Positions 34,033 to 42,498 of a DNA stretch of 64,000 nucleotides are shown one piece after another (within the stretch, counting starts at the first letter, position 1; each line of letters starts with the position of its first letter). The notes under the pieces were generated by a model, which did no database searches, was not told the origin of the DNA, and saw only the letters and a program-made list of their open reading frames with translations. Location: positions 1 through 64,000 of the forward strand of contig JBBQDN010000006.1 of NCBI GenBank assembly GCA_038319685.1, in the 5' to 3' direction. A program made the position numbers and the translations under genes. This DNA comes from UBA6022 sp038319685. GTDB lineage: Bacteria > Patescibacteriota > Saccharimonadia > Saccharimonadales > Saccharimonadaceae.

Positions 34033-34914
34033 TTAGAATTTATTCTCGTTCGACTGCAGTCGAGCAATACGATCTTCAAGTGGTGGATGGCTGCTAAATA
34101 ATTTCGAAAAAAATCCTGGTTTTAAAGGGTTACTGAGAAATAAATTCGCCGATGCACTACTCTGCTTTTCCATAGGGCGACCGTACTGCTGTAATTTTTC
34201 GAGTGCACTTACCATCGCTTCACTATCACGGGTGGTGAGTGCACCCGTTGCGTCGGCCAAATATTCACGCTGGCGACTAATCGCCATCTGCACGATAGCG
34301 GCAACAATTGGTGCCAAAATAATGACGACAATTCCAGCGATGTATACGATAGGTTGCGTATTATTGTTATTGCGGTCATTCCCTCCAAAAAACAGCATAC
34401 GAAGTACGATGTCAGACAAAAGCCCGATTGCGCTCACCAAACCAAAAGCAATCATACTGACACGAATGTCGTAATTACGAACATGACCCATTTCGTGCGC
34501 CATTACCGCCTGAAGTTCACGATCACTCATAATGTCAATGAGCCCCGTTGTGACACCAACTATCGCATGATTGGGGTCACGACCGGTCGCGAATGCATTT
34601 GGTGCCGGGTCATTAATGATATAGATCTTTGGTGTTTGCATCCCTGTTGTAATCGCCAGGTTCTCGACAACACGGAAAAGCCTAGGATTATCACCTTTTT
34701 GAATTTCTTGAGCACCCGTCATCGCAACGGCTAATTTACTTGCAAAGAAATATTGCAATAATGCATAGATAGCCGCTACTACCAAAATAACGTATGTCAT
34801 AGAGGTATCGCCAAAATATAGACTCACTATATAGCCGATCGCACCAACGATTCCAACAAACACTGCCATAACGAGTATGGTATTTCGTTTATTGGCGGCG
34901 ATAGCGCTATACAT
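34033..34914 (-). CDS. htpX: Membrane zinc metalloprotease HtpX (M48)
   Basis: This 293-residue protein has two N-terminal membrane helices, the zinc motif VMAHEMGHVRNYD (HExxH), two further hydrophobic segments and the downstream glutamate region REYLADATGALTT. It degrades misfolded membrane proteins. CAGGAG lies about 13 bases before the start. lemA lies 38 bases upstream; the pairing of LemA and HtpX is common in bacteria. Confidence 0.95.
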   Translation of the reverse strand: MYSAIAANKRNTILVMAVFVGIVGAIGYIVSLYFGDTSMTYVILVVAAIYALLQYFFASKLAVAMTGAQEIQKGDNPRLFRVVENLAITTGMQTPKIYIINDPAPNAFATGRDPNHAIVGVTTGLIDIMSDRELQAVMAHEMGHVRNYDIRVSMIAFGLVSAIGLLSDIVLRMLFFGGNDRNNNNTQPIVYIAGIVVIILAPIVAAIVQMAISRQREYLADATGALTTRDSEAMVSALEKLQQYGRPMEKQSSASANLFLSNPLKPGFFSKLFSSHPPLEDRIARLQSNENKF

Positions 34915-34952
34915 AACGGCAATAACTCCTGTGGTTTAGCTGATTATAGTAA

Positions 34953-35510
34953 TTAAAATTTCACTTCAACAGGTTTTTCGATCGCAGCAAGGTCTTCGAC
35001 TTCAAAGAATTCACGAGCAACAAAGCCCAACATGCCAGCAAAGATATTATTAGGAAACAATGTAATCTTTGTATTAAGATCACGAACACCACCATTGTAA
35101 AAGCGGCGTGATGCCTGAATTTTATCTTCGGTATCGACAAGTTCAGTTTGTAGCTGAAGAAAGTTTTGATTTGCCTTTAGATCTGGGTAGGCTTCGGCCA
35201 CAGCGAACAGACTTTTTAACGCACCTTCGAGTTGGTTCTCTGCGGCGGCAGTTTCCTTGACGCCCTTAGCATTAATAACATTTGAGCGAGCTTCGGTAAC
35301 GGCTTGAAATACGCCGCTTTCATGGGCAGCATAACCCTTTACTGTGTTGACAAGGTTCGGGATCAAGTCAGCACGTCGTTTGAGCTGGACGGTAATATCA
35401 CTCCACGCTTCATCGACACGAATTTTTAATGTGACCAGTCCGTTATAGGTAACCCACAGGAATAAGCCAATTAAAACAACGATTCCGATAATGATCCATA
35501 ATGCAGTCAT
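34953..35510 (-). CDS. lemA: LemA family protein
   Basis: This 185-residue protein has one N-terminal membrane helix (LWIIIGIVVLIGLFLWVTY) and the family segments VDEAWSDITVQLKRRADLIPNL, YNGGVRDLNTKI and FPNNIFAGMLGF. The helical bundle would lie outside the membrane. The role of LemA is not well defined. AAGGGGAAGAAC before the ATG is a clear ribosome-binding site. It is first in the lemA-htpX-membrane protein-ligA run. Confidence 0.95.
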   Translation of the reverse strand: MTALWIIIGIVVLIGLFLWVTYNGLVTLKIRVDEAWSDITVQLKRRADLIPNLVNTVKGYAAHESGVFQAVTEARSNVINAKGVKETAAAENQLEGALKSLFAVAEAYPDLKANQNFLQLQTELVDTEDKIQASRRFYNGGVRDLNTKITLFPNNIFAGMLGFVAREFFEVEDLAAIEKPVEVKF

Positions 35511-35603
35511 AGTTCTTCCCCTTTATTTTACTAACGCAACGCGTTATTACCCTTTTATTATACTATTTTCTCGCATTTTCTACGAGAGGAAACATTCTCA
35601 ATG

Positions 35604-35691
35604 TGGTGCGCAGAGCGGGAATCGAACCCGCACGCCGGTTGAGGGCAAGAGATTTTAAGTCTCTCGTGTCTACCAATTCCACCATCCGCGC
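35604..35691 (-). tRNA. tRNA-Leu (UAA)
   Basis: This is a class II tRNA with acceptor GCGCGGA/TCTGCGC, discriminator A and encoded CCA. The anticodon loop is CTTAAAA and the variable arm is long. Sixteen bases spanning its 5' end recur exactly 113 bases upstream of the tRNA (35792-35807). Confidence 0.95.
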
Positions 35692-35694
35692 ATA
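35679..35694. repeat. 16-bp direct repeat at the tRNA-Leu 5' end, copy 1
   Basis: This copy covers the first 13 bases of tRNA-Leu(UAA) and three flanking bases. The second copy is at 35792-35807. The layout mirrors the larger tRNA-Gly repeat at 10450 and 10631. Confidence 0.7.
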
Positions 35695-35791
35695 TTATAT
35701 TTATTGTGTTACATGTTACCTGTCGAGTGAACTGTTCGTATGTATCCGACACGGTGTCTACGGGTGTTATTAGGGTGCACTTCGAGCAAAC

Positions 35792-35807
35792 CCACCATCC
35801 GCGCATA
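35792..35807. repeat. 16-bp direct repeat, orphan copy of the tRNA-Leu 5' end
   Basis: It is identical to 35679-35694 and lies on the promoter side of the tRNA. It is not followed by any further tRNA sequence. Confidence 0.7.
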
Positions 35808-35852
35808 CTAAAAAACCATAGTACTTCCGTATTATATCAATAGTCAAGCTGA

Positions 35853-35858
35853 TATAAT
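35853..35858 (+). promoter_or_regulatory. -10 box of the hydrolase gene, probably leaderless
   Basis: A perfect TATAAT ends 6 bases before the ATG at 35865. The spacer AGGTGG might also act weakly as a ribosome-binding site. Confidence 0.5.
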
Positions 35859-35864
35859 AGGTGG

Positions 35865-36458
35865 ATGAAGCAAGTACTTTTTATTCATGGTGGTGAAAGC
35901 TATCGAAGTTATGACGATTACATGAAAGACTTACAGTCACAACCCCTCAAATACGAGGGCCTACTACATCATAGACGATGGCGAAATTGGATAGCTGAAC
36001 AGTTAAAGGACGATGACATCCTTACTCCAAATTTTCCAAACGGCTCTAATGCTCAGTATTCTGAATGGTGCATCTACTTTGAAAAAATTATTCCCATGTT
36101 ACGTGATGGCTGTATATTAGTAGGCCATTCACTTGGTGCTATGTTTTTAGCTAAATATCTTCATAATAATACTCTTCCGTTTACTGCAGCCAAAATAATA
36201 CTCGTCGCTGGTCGCCACGGAAAGGATGATCCGGATAATCACGCAGGTAGTTTTGTTGTAGCGTCTGCAGCAGGGCTCGAGCGCAGCTGTAATGAAGTAC
36301 ACTTATTCCACAGTCAAGATGACCCAGTGGTTCCATACATCAGCCTTGAACTATTCAAGAATGATCTACCGAGAGCTATCGTTCATTCATACGTCAGCAA
36401 AAAGCATTTCAATCAGCCAATGTTTCCAGACATGTTAGAGTTATTGCAACAAAAATAG
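35865..36458 (+). CDS. RBBP9/YdeN-type serine hydrolase
   Basis: This 197-residue alpha/beta hydrolase has the oxyanion segment LFIHGGESYRSY, nucleophile elbow VGHSLGAMFLAKYL with Ser near residue 89, acid in SQDDPVVPYISLELF and a C-terminal histidine in KKHFNQP. This is the small YdeN/RBBP9 type without a lid. No signal peptide is present. The substrate is unknown. Its stop lies 25 bases before the convergent tRNA-Cys. Confidence 0.85.
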   Translation: MKQVLFIHGGESYRSYDDYMKDLQSQPLKYEGLLHHRRWRNWIAEQLKDDDILTPNFPNGSNAQYSEWCIYFEKIIPMLRDGCILVGHSLGAMFLAKYLHNNTLPFTAAKIILVAGRHGKDDPDNHAGSFVVASAAGLERSCNEVHLFHSQDDPVVPYISLELFKNDLPRAIVHSYVSKKHFNQPMFPDMLELLQQK

Positions 36459-36483
36459 CTCCAGAATATCCAGAGCCATTTCA

Positions 36484-36557
36484 TGGAGGCACGTATGGGA
36501 GTCGAACCCATTTACAAGGTTTTGCAGACCTCTACGTAACCGTTCCGTCAACGCGCC
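36484..36557 (-). tRNA. tRNA-Cys (GCA)
   Basis: The acceptor is GGCGCGT/ACGTGCC, with the U discriminator typical of tRNA-Cys and encoded CCA. The anticodon loop is CTGCAAA and the T-loop TTCGACT. A TATAAT (36572-36577) lies 14 bases before the 5' end. The tRNA borders the tail-fibre-like gene island. Confidence 0.95.
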
Positions 36558-36686
36558 GTACTACGATAGGTATTATACCAGACCTGATTGTATATTTATG
36601 CAGGACTTTACTTGTGACTTGATAGAGGTATAATTAACTCCATCCAATATACTTAACAACAATATAAAAATATCATCAATTAAGTA

Positions 36687-36715
36687 TTGCTGTATCAAAA
36701 ATCTATTGGTATACT
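36687..36715 (+). promoter_or_regulatory. Promoter of the tail-fibre-like gene
   Basis: TTGCTG (36687-36692) and TATACT (36710-36715) have a 17-base spacer. A leader of about 26 bases carries GTGGAG. A second TATAAT lies upstream at 36629-36634, and an imperfect inverted repeat (ACTTAA...TTAAGT) lies between the two and could be an operator. Confidence 0.5.
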
Positions 36716-36747
36716 AACAGCATTAAGCATAAGTGGAGATCACATTA

Positions 36748-38514
36748 ATGGCACGACTACCAACCCCTGGGGGAGATTCAAATAACTGGGGTAACCTGTT
36801 AAACGATTTCCTCTCGCAAGCACACGCTGCTGATGGCACCCTCAAAACAGATAGCGTCGGTAGCGCACAAATCGCTTCAGGATCAGTCGTTGCAGCATCT
36901 ATCGGAAATGGTAGCGTTACCGCGAGTAAACTTGACGGCACAACACAAACAGCTCTTTCAAAAGCAACCTCTTCAGTACAAAGTGTCAACAGCCAGATGC
37001 CTAACGGTGCCGGGAATGTCACACTTACGCCATCTGATATTGGCGCACCAACAGCAATTGCTCAACTCAGTGACGTTAACGCATCTGGCGCATCTGACCA
37101 GCAAGTGCTTAGCTTTGATGCACTCAGCTCTACATGGTCAGCGGCTACAGTCAGCAACACACCGATCAATGATGCCTCAACAGTTGTCAAGGGTATCGTT
37201 CAGCTCGCTGGTGACCTTGCGGGAACATCGAACGCACCTGTTGTTAATAAGCTTAGGGGCGTTACTGTTCCTAGTGCAGCACCAGCAAGTGGACAGGTCC
37301 TAACAGCTACAGGTGCAACCATAGCAGCCTGGCAAACACCGGCAACTGCACCAGTCACCTCTGTTGCAGGAAAAACAGGTGTCGTGACGCTTGTCAAAAC
37401 TGATGTCGGCCTCACAAACGTTGATAACACCTCTGACGTTGCCAAACCAATCTCAACGTTGACGCAAACTGCACTTAACGCCAAAGAAGCAACAGTAACC
37501 AGCGGAACAACAACGCAGTACTATCGCGGCGATAAATCATGGCAGACACTCGACAAAGCAACTATTGGACTAGGAAACGTTGATAACACCTCTGACGTTG
37601 CCAAACCAATCTCAACGTTGACGCAAACTGCACTTAATACAAAGGCTCCACTTGCAAGTCCAACCTTTACCGGAACAGTTACTGTTCCAACACCAACAGG
37701 CAATACCGACGCAGCAACCAAGGCCTATGTTGACACAACTGCCAGTAGTGGTACACCTGATGCCAATACGACGACCAAAGGAAAGGTCCAATTAGCAGGA
37801 GACCTAGCGGGAACTGCTGCATTACCAGTTGTCGACAAAGTCAAAGGCGTCACCGTGTCAGGCACAGCGCCGACAACCGGACAAGTCCTTACCGCGACAG
37901 GAGTGGCAGCAGCGAGCTGGCAAACACCAAGTGGTGGTGGTGATCCAGCCGTCGGTGGCGATCTTACCGGTACTGCAAGTAACGCGCAGATCGCGGCAAA
38001 CGCCGTTGGCACAGCAGAAATCGCGGCAAACGCAGTCACAACAGCTAAAATTCTAGATGCGAACGTGACGACAACAAAAATAGCAGACGCCTCAGTCACC
38101 GAACCAAAACTGAACATCTCGAACGCTCCAGCGACCAACCAAGTACTTAGCTGGAACGGCACGGCACTCGCATGGACGACACCTGCCGCACCAACTGGCG
38201 GCGCACGCACGGTGACTGCCGTAAAAACAGCTAACTACACTGCTAGTGCTGGTGAATATGTGATCGCTAACCCAACTGCAGCAGGTTTCACCGTGACACT
38301 TCCTGCCAGTGCAGCATCTGGTGCATGGGTCAGTGTCAAGGATCGTGGAACAAACTCTAACGCAATCCTCATTGTCCCATCAGCTGGCGACACTATCGAA
38401 GATTTCAACGGGAGCACCAGTAACTACGCCGGCGTATCCGTCGCGCTGAACACACAAGCCATCTCGATGGACTTTATCTACGATGGAACAAGTATTTGGT
38501 ACCGAGTAGGCTAA
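36748..38514 (+). CDS. Phage-tail-fibre-like repeat protein
   Basis: The product is 588 residues from the ATG at 36748. The N-terminus (MARLPTPGGDSNNWGNLLND) matches the anchoring motif of many tail-fibre-like proteins. Repeats typical of tail fibres follow: NVDNTSDVAKPISTLTQTAL occurs twice, and 'GKVQLAGDLAGTAALPVV'-type and 'IAANAVTTAKI'-type units recur. The C-terminus is a compact beta-rich head (NPTAAGFTVTLPASAA...). No signal peptide or membrane anchor is seen. A 63-base exact DNA repeat underlies the NVDNTSD unit. It is the first gene of a four-protein island without capsid, terminase or lysis genes. Confidence 0.75.
   Translation: MARLPTPGGDSNNWGNLLNDFLSQAHAADGTLKTDSVGSAQIASGSVVAASIGNGSVTASKLDGTTQTALSKATSSVQSVNSQMPNGAGNVTLTPSDIGAPTAIAQLSDVNASGASDQQVLSFDALSSTWSAATVSNTPINDASTVVKGIVQLAGDLAGTSNAPVVNKLRGVTVPSAAPASGQVLTATGATIAAWQTPATAPVTSVAGKTGVVTLVKTDVGLTNVDNTSDVAKPISTLTQTALNAKEATVTSGTTTQYYRGDKSWQTLDKATIGLGNVDNTSDVAKPISTLTQTALNTKAPLASPTFTGTVTVPTPTGNTDAATKAYVDTTASSGTPDANTTTKGKVQLAGDLAGTAALPVVDKVKGVTVSGTAPTTGQVLTATGVAAASWQTPSGGGDPAVGGDLTGTASNAQIAANAVGTAEIAANAVTTAKILDANVTTTKIADASVTEPKLNISNAPATNQVLSWNGTALAWTTPAAPTGGARTVTAVKTANYTASAGEYVIANPTAAGFTVTLPASAASGAWVSVKDRGTNSNAILIVPSAGDTIEDFNGSTSNYAGVSVALNTQAISMDFIYDGTSIWYRVG
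37416..37478. repeat. 63-bp exact repeat within the tail-fibre-like gene, copy 1
   Basis: It is identical to 37575-37637, with an offset of 159 bases (53 codons). Recombination between the copies would remove exactly one repeat module in frame. Confidence 0.85.
37575..37637. repeat. 63-bp exact repeat within the tail-fibre-like gene, copy 2
   Basis: It is identical to 37416-37478. The perfect DNA identity, including silent sites, suggests a recent duplication or gene conversion. Confidence 0.85.
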
Positions 38515-38624
38515 TAGTGGCACATCAAGTCTAGGCATACGTTAGACGGATACAATTATTATCAGTAACGGTGAGATAAATTTATATAGCATTTAGTATT
38601 ATATATAAAGAAAGGTGAAACACT

Positions 38625-39086
38625 ATGGGATTCGGCGGCGGCGGTAGTACAACTAGTATCGGCACATCGACTGATGTTGCCTTAAATACCCCAGTGACCT
38701 CACAGGTACTTACGTACGATGGGAGTATTGCAAAATGGAAAAATGCGGCAGCAAACGGCGCACAAGTTGTCGAATCAGTGAATGTCGTTGCCGCAGCGGG
38801 AACGACAGAAACGCTACCCGACGTGACGACGGCAACTATTCATGACGTGACATTAACTGCAAACTGTACCTTTACGTTTCCGACACTCGCATCAGGAAAA
38901 AGCTTTCTCATCCGAGTTACCCAAGACGCCACCGGTGGACGAACTGTGACGTGGCCAGGTAGTGTCAAATGGCCAGGAAATGTCGCTCCGACTCTTACCG
39001 GTACGGCGAATAGTCGTGATATCTTTTCGTTTGTTTCTTTTACAGGAACAGGTTGGACAGGATTTGTGGTCGGACAGGGTTACTAG
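38625..39086 (+). CDS. Tail-fibre-head-like protein (153 aa)
   Basis: AAAGGTG precedes the ATG. The start is glycine-rich (MGFGGGGSTTSIGTSTDVAL), followed by VLTYDGSIAKWKNAA, a tail-fibre unit also seen in the preceding protein (VLSWNGTALAWTT). The C-terminal half (ANCTFTFPTLASGKSFLIRV; GGRTVTWPGSVKWPGN) matches a common phage tail or spike beta-domain. The final VGQGY is echoed by the end of a 20-codon frame at 40469. The next gene starts 9 bases after the stop, so the two are coupled. No export signal is seen. Confidence 0.7.
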   Translation: MGFGGGGSTTSIGTSTDVALNTPVTSQVLTYDGSIAKWKNAAANGAQVVESVNVVAAAGTTETLPDVTTATIHDVTLTANCTFTFPTLASGKSFLIRVTQDATGGRTVTWPGSVKWPGNVAPTLTGTANSRDIFSFVSFTGTGWTGFVVGQGY

Positions 39087-39095
39087 AAGGCTACA

Positions 39096-40412
39096 ATGCA
39101 AGCAGCACGAAGAGCCCTTAACAATTCTTCCGCAGTACAACCTCCTCCTTGGACACCTGCCAACTTAGGCGACATTGTATGGACACGTCCAACGGGTACT
39201 ATTCAAGCTCACCCGGTCGTTACCTGGGAATCATTGGTCGGCACAACCGAAGCAGCACGCCAAGCAGCTGCACCTAACACGCCGACACTTTTGACCTATG
39301 CTTTTTTAACAGGTGTAGGCACGGGTGTAAGTGGCGGGGTTATTTTGTCTCTCCCAAAGGGAATATTTGAAGGTGAAAATGGTTGGACACATGGCTTTGT
39401 CAATGATGCTATGATCGGGCTTGGCCAAGGGTACGCAACAGGAATTGCGGGCCTTGTCGGCGCAGGTTGTCGTTCAACGCCGGGGGTTTCAGGTGCGCAA
39501 ACAACCTTACGCATGCAGGGAACCGCCCCCGCTTCAACGTTGCCGCAAGGTAACCTGATTACTGCAAATGGTATTACGGGTGCGTATTTTGCTGGTTTCA
39601 ATTTAGTAGGTACTCAGACGCAAGGTGACGGTATTTACAATGCGGGGCTTGTAATTGCGTACTGCACAAACCCTATTGTCGAACGGATGACATTTATCGG
39701 TGTATCACCAGGATATGATTCGAAACCTGCAGGCGAAACATTCCAGGTTAACTTTTTCAGATCAAATAGTGCACTTATCCAGGACTGCGAACTTGATGGT
39801 CGCGACACTTCGGGTACGCCAACGTGTGCATCATGGGGCTGGAACACTGCCGACGATGCTGTCGTAAAGCGCGTATGGCTCCATGACAATGTAGTCGGTA
39901 TGCTTACGTTCTGGGAGACGGTAAACATTTATACCGAAGATTATTGGGTGGATCGAGCAGGCTATGTAACAACCGGAGTATCTGGTGCGGCAGCGGGGAT
40001 TAACCACGAACAGTCCGAAGGAACAATACTGCATATGCGACCACACCTACATATGGTAGGTGGCCGAACGGGTACGACCCGTGCAGGCAAACACATATCC
40101 ATGCATTCGGTCCATGCTGATGTTGGGGCAAACCTACAGGTACTAGAGCCAGACTTTGAGCCTATTCCCACCAGCAGCACTGGTATGCTGGTTGTTTCGT
40201 CTTTGGTAATGTACCATCCAGGTTCACCAGGGCGCTACAATATGACCGATTACGCAACCCGCTACGGGTACCAGTATATGTTTACCGATCCTACAATTAT
40301 CAAAAATGGCGTGTCGCTCATTTGCTCGCCACAGTACGTCGGAACAGTTGCACAGCCAGGTGGCTGGAACAGTAAAGATCCTACGGTATATTACGCGAAA
40401 TCTAACGGCTAA
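39096..40412 (+). CDS. Right-handed beta-helix protein, tail-spike-like (438 aa)
   Basis: The protein begins MQAARRALNNSSAVQPPPWT and shows the short beta-strand rungs of a parallel beta-helix (GITGAYFAGFNLVG, GLVIAYCTNPIVERMTFIGV, SALIQDCELDGRDTS, AVVKRVWLHDNVVGMLTFWE). Such folds bind or cut polysaccharides in phage tail spikes. No catalytic residues can be assigned. It is a paralogue of the next long protein: both have the AARR(A/S)LHN/LNN start, a 'DCE(L/V)DGR' rung and 'AGINHE' motif. No signal peptide is seen. Confidence 0.7.
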   Translation: MQAARRALNNSSAVQPPPWTPANLGDIVWTRPTGTIQAHPVVTWESLVGTTEAARQAAAPNTPTLLTYAFLTGVGTGVSGGVILSLPKGIFEGENGWTHGFVNDAMIGLGQGYATGIAGLVGAGCRSTPGVSGAQTTLRMQGTAPASTLPQGNLITANGITGAYFAGFNLVGTQTQGDGIYNAGLVIAYCTNPIVERMTFIGVSPGYDSKPAGETFQVNFFRSNSALIQDCELDGRDTSGTPTCASWGWNTADDAVVKRVWLHDNVVGMLTFWETVNIYTEDYWVDRAGYVTTGVSGAAAGINHEQSEGTILHMRPHLHMVGGRTGTTRAGKHISMHSVHADVGANLQVLEPDFEPIPTSSTGMLVVSSLVMYHPGSPGRYNMTDYATRYGYQYMFTDPTIIKNGVSLICSPQYVGTVAQPGGWNSKDPTVYYAKSNG

Positions 40413-40468
40413 TAGCTATTAAACAGGCTCGGGCAATAGTCCAGCAAACACAATAAGGAGGTTCAAAC

Positions 40469-40531
40469 ATGAAATTTAATATCCCTGCATTACTTACTCA
40501 TAACAGACAGGTCGATCGGCAGGATTACTAG
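40469..40531 (+). CDS. 20-residue leader ORF, probable remnant of a tail-fibre-head gene
   Basis: An ATG with the strong ribosome-binding site AATAAGGAGG opens a 20-residue frame that ends two bases before the next long gene. The DNA around its stop resembles the end of the 153-residue gene at 39086, and the following genes start alike (MQAARR, MLAARR). It probably represents a shrunken copy of the upstream gene that now serves to couple translation of the beta-helix gene. Confidence 0.5.
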   Translation: MKFNIPALLTHNRQVDRQDY

Positions 40532-40533
40532 AT

Positions 40534-42213
40534 ATGTTGGCAGCGCGTAGATCACTCCATAATCTGGCAGTTCCCCTAGTACCTCCGGTAGGGCGCTGGT
40601 CACCGCGAACTGATCGTATTTTAGGTGTTGTGGCACGCCCAACTGGCAGTCAGTATATTCAGTACGAAGATTTCTTACAAACAGGAGAAACCGCCGCGAA
40701 TACAAATCTTTATGACATATTAGGACGAGCGTCAGATGCGAACCTGACGTCACCCAAATACATCACCCTTCCTGCGGGTATATTTTCATTCACAGGATTT
40801 CCCCTTGAGGTGGGAGGGACGGATGTTGGTTTACGATTTGGAGAAAAAGCAGGTGGCTTCAAAGGTCTATGGGGTATGTACGGCGTCGGGCGGACGACAA
40901 TTATCCGAAATCTTCCCTTTTCATCATCGCAACACACCAAAGATATGGGCTCAGCTACGCCGGCTGCAGGTCTTATCAATGTTCAGATGATACTTGCACA
41001 GGGTAATGACGCACGCTCAGAAACATTCGTGTTTAAAAACTTCCAACTGCGCGGCGAAGACGCTGATCATTACTACGAAGGTATTCTAATCTATAACTCA
41101 CCCGGTGCGATTATCGAGAATCTTTATTTACGCGGGGCAAATCCAGGATTTAAAAATGCGCCACCTGGTGAAACAATGGCGATTAAGTCCAATAATGCAT
41201 CCGGTCTTCAAATACTTGACTGTGAAGTCGATGGGAGACACTGGCAGACCAATACCAGGATTGGCGCTGCGGTCATTGGTATGAATAATACGACCGGCAT
41301 TACAATAAAACGTTTTTTCGGACATCATGCGTTGGCGTCAATGGTGACGTTCTATCAATGTTCTGACGTGTATACCGAGGACCTTGTTACATGGACAAAT
41401 GGTACTGAAAACGGTAATGGTAAAAATGGTGCCGGGATCAATCATGAGCGTAATTACGGAACGTTTGAACATGTCCGTCCGACAACTATTGTCTGGGGCG
41501 TATACTCAACAGGAACACTAACACCCGAGCTTGCCGCAATGATTCCTGACGACGCTCTGTCTGACTCTGTCTATGGAACAGCACCGACACAGAACAGTGG
41601 CATACATATTACGATGAACGTTTATGAATCGGACAATCGTTATATGACATCGTTTATCGTCCGTGATCCATTATTTGATACATTCGATAACGTCAATGGT
41701 AGTCCGCAAGATGTGCTAGCAATTCGTATCCAGGATGAATATCCTGTCGGGCGCGATCCGCTATCGCTCAATGGCCAAACTTATCATGATCCAGAAGTCT
41801 ATAATACAGCCGGTAATCAGATGGAGTTTAGGCGCCGCGGTGGATGGTTTCTTGACTTTTCAGCAACACCAACATCAGGACAGTACACACTGACAGCAAT
41901 GGGTAACACGACAGCACCAATTGCATACAACGCCACAAATGCTCAAATTGCTGCTGCGCTCAATGCAGTTGTACCTGCCGAAACAGGGTCAGCAGGTGCC
42001 GGTGATAGGTCGCTTCGTCCGATTGCAGTTTTTAATGCAACTAATAGTCCGGTCGGTCGGCGTCGAGAAATACGTTTCGGTAAAGCTGGAACCCATACGT
42101 TCAGTATCGCTTCAAGCACGCTTGCAGGTGCAACCCTCACTGCATCACAGGACAGGATCAGCACCACTGCGAACGGTGGCTTAGACAAAACTCAAGTGTT
42201 TATGACTTACTAA
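40534..42213 (+). CDS. Right-handed beta-helix protein, tail-spike-like (559 aa)
   Basis: It is a paralogue of the protein at 39096 with the same start type and rungs (FVFKNFQLRGEDADH, GAIIENLYLRGANPGF, GLQILDCEVDGRHWQ, GITIKRFFGHHAL, GAGINHERNYGTFEHV). It carries an extra C-terminal beta-domain (SGQYTLTAMGNTTAPIAYNA, IRFGKAGTHTFSIASSTLAG). The fold suggests a glycan-binding or glycan-cutting surface protein of phage tail type. No secretion signal is evident, as in the other members of this island. It is the last gene before a ~450-base stretch with a structured RNA. Confidence 0.7.
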   Translation: MLAARRSLHNLAVPLVPPVGRWSPRTDRILGVVARPTGSQYIQYEDFLQTGETAANTNLYDILGRASDANLTSPKYITLPAGIFSFTGFPLEVGGTDVGLRFGEKAGGFKGLWGMYGVGRTTIIRNLPFSSSQHTKDMGSATPAAGLINVQMILAQGNDARSETFVFKNFQLRGEDADHYYEGILIYNSPGAIIENLYLRGANPGFKNAPPGETMAIKSNNASGLQILDCEVDGRHWQTNTRIGAAVIGMNNTTGITIKRFFGHHALASMVTFYQCSDVYTEDLVTWTNGTENGNGKNGAGINHERNYGTFEHVRPTTIVWGVYSTGTLTPELAAMIPDDALSDSVYGTAPTQNSGIHITMNVYESDNRYMTSFIVRDPLFDTFDNVNGSPQDVLAIRIQDEYPVGRDPLSLNGQTYHDPEVYNTAGNQMEFRRRGGWFLDFSATPTSGQYTLTAMGNTTAPIAYNATNAQIAAALNAVVPAETGSAGAGDRSLRPIAVFNATNSPVGRRREIRFGKAGTHTFSIASSTLAGATLTASQDRISTTANGGLDKTQVFMTY

Positions 42214-42498
42214 TACTGAAGTATCGTAACGTCTATTCATGCAGATTGTCTGCAGAAAAATTTACAGATGTCGTTATTGTTACCTGCGCCGTGGATCTTA
42301 ATGTTCTTCGTTTTACATTACCACCGGGATACTTCAACGTATCCGTAGGCGATTATTGGTCCTGAATTTACTGTGGGCTCAGGACTACACTACGAAGACG
42401 CCTGAGACGGAACTAATTGGTTAGTAAGCGGGGATCTGAATTAGTATGGATAGGAAGCACCTGACCGTGGGCGAAGTACCCTCAATGATGGATTACTT
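42214..42498. other. Intergenic stretch after the tail-fibre-like island
   Basis: No protein gene is seen. It contains a 27-base hairpin (42359-42385, arms GTCCTGA/TCAGGAC) that matches the IS30-end hairpin at 117-143 in arms, length and 20 of 27 bases. Several other short stems are present. It may be the 3' extension of the structured RNA on the minus strand, or the remains of an insertion sequence. Confidence 0.35.

Noticed and set aside
36733..42213. Complete prophage
   Set aside because: No terminase, portal, capsid, tail tube, lysis or integrase genes occur between the two tRNAs; only fibre- and spike-like proteins are present.
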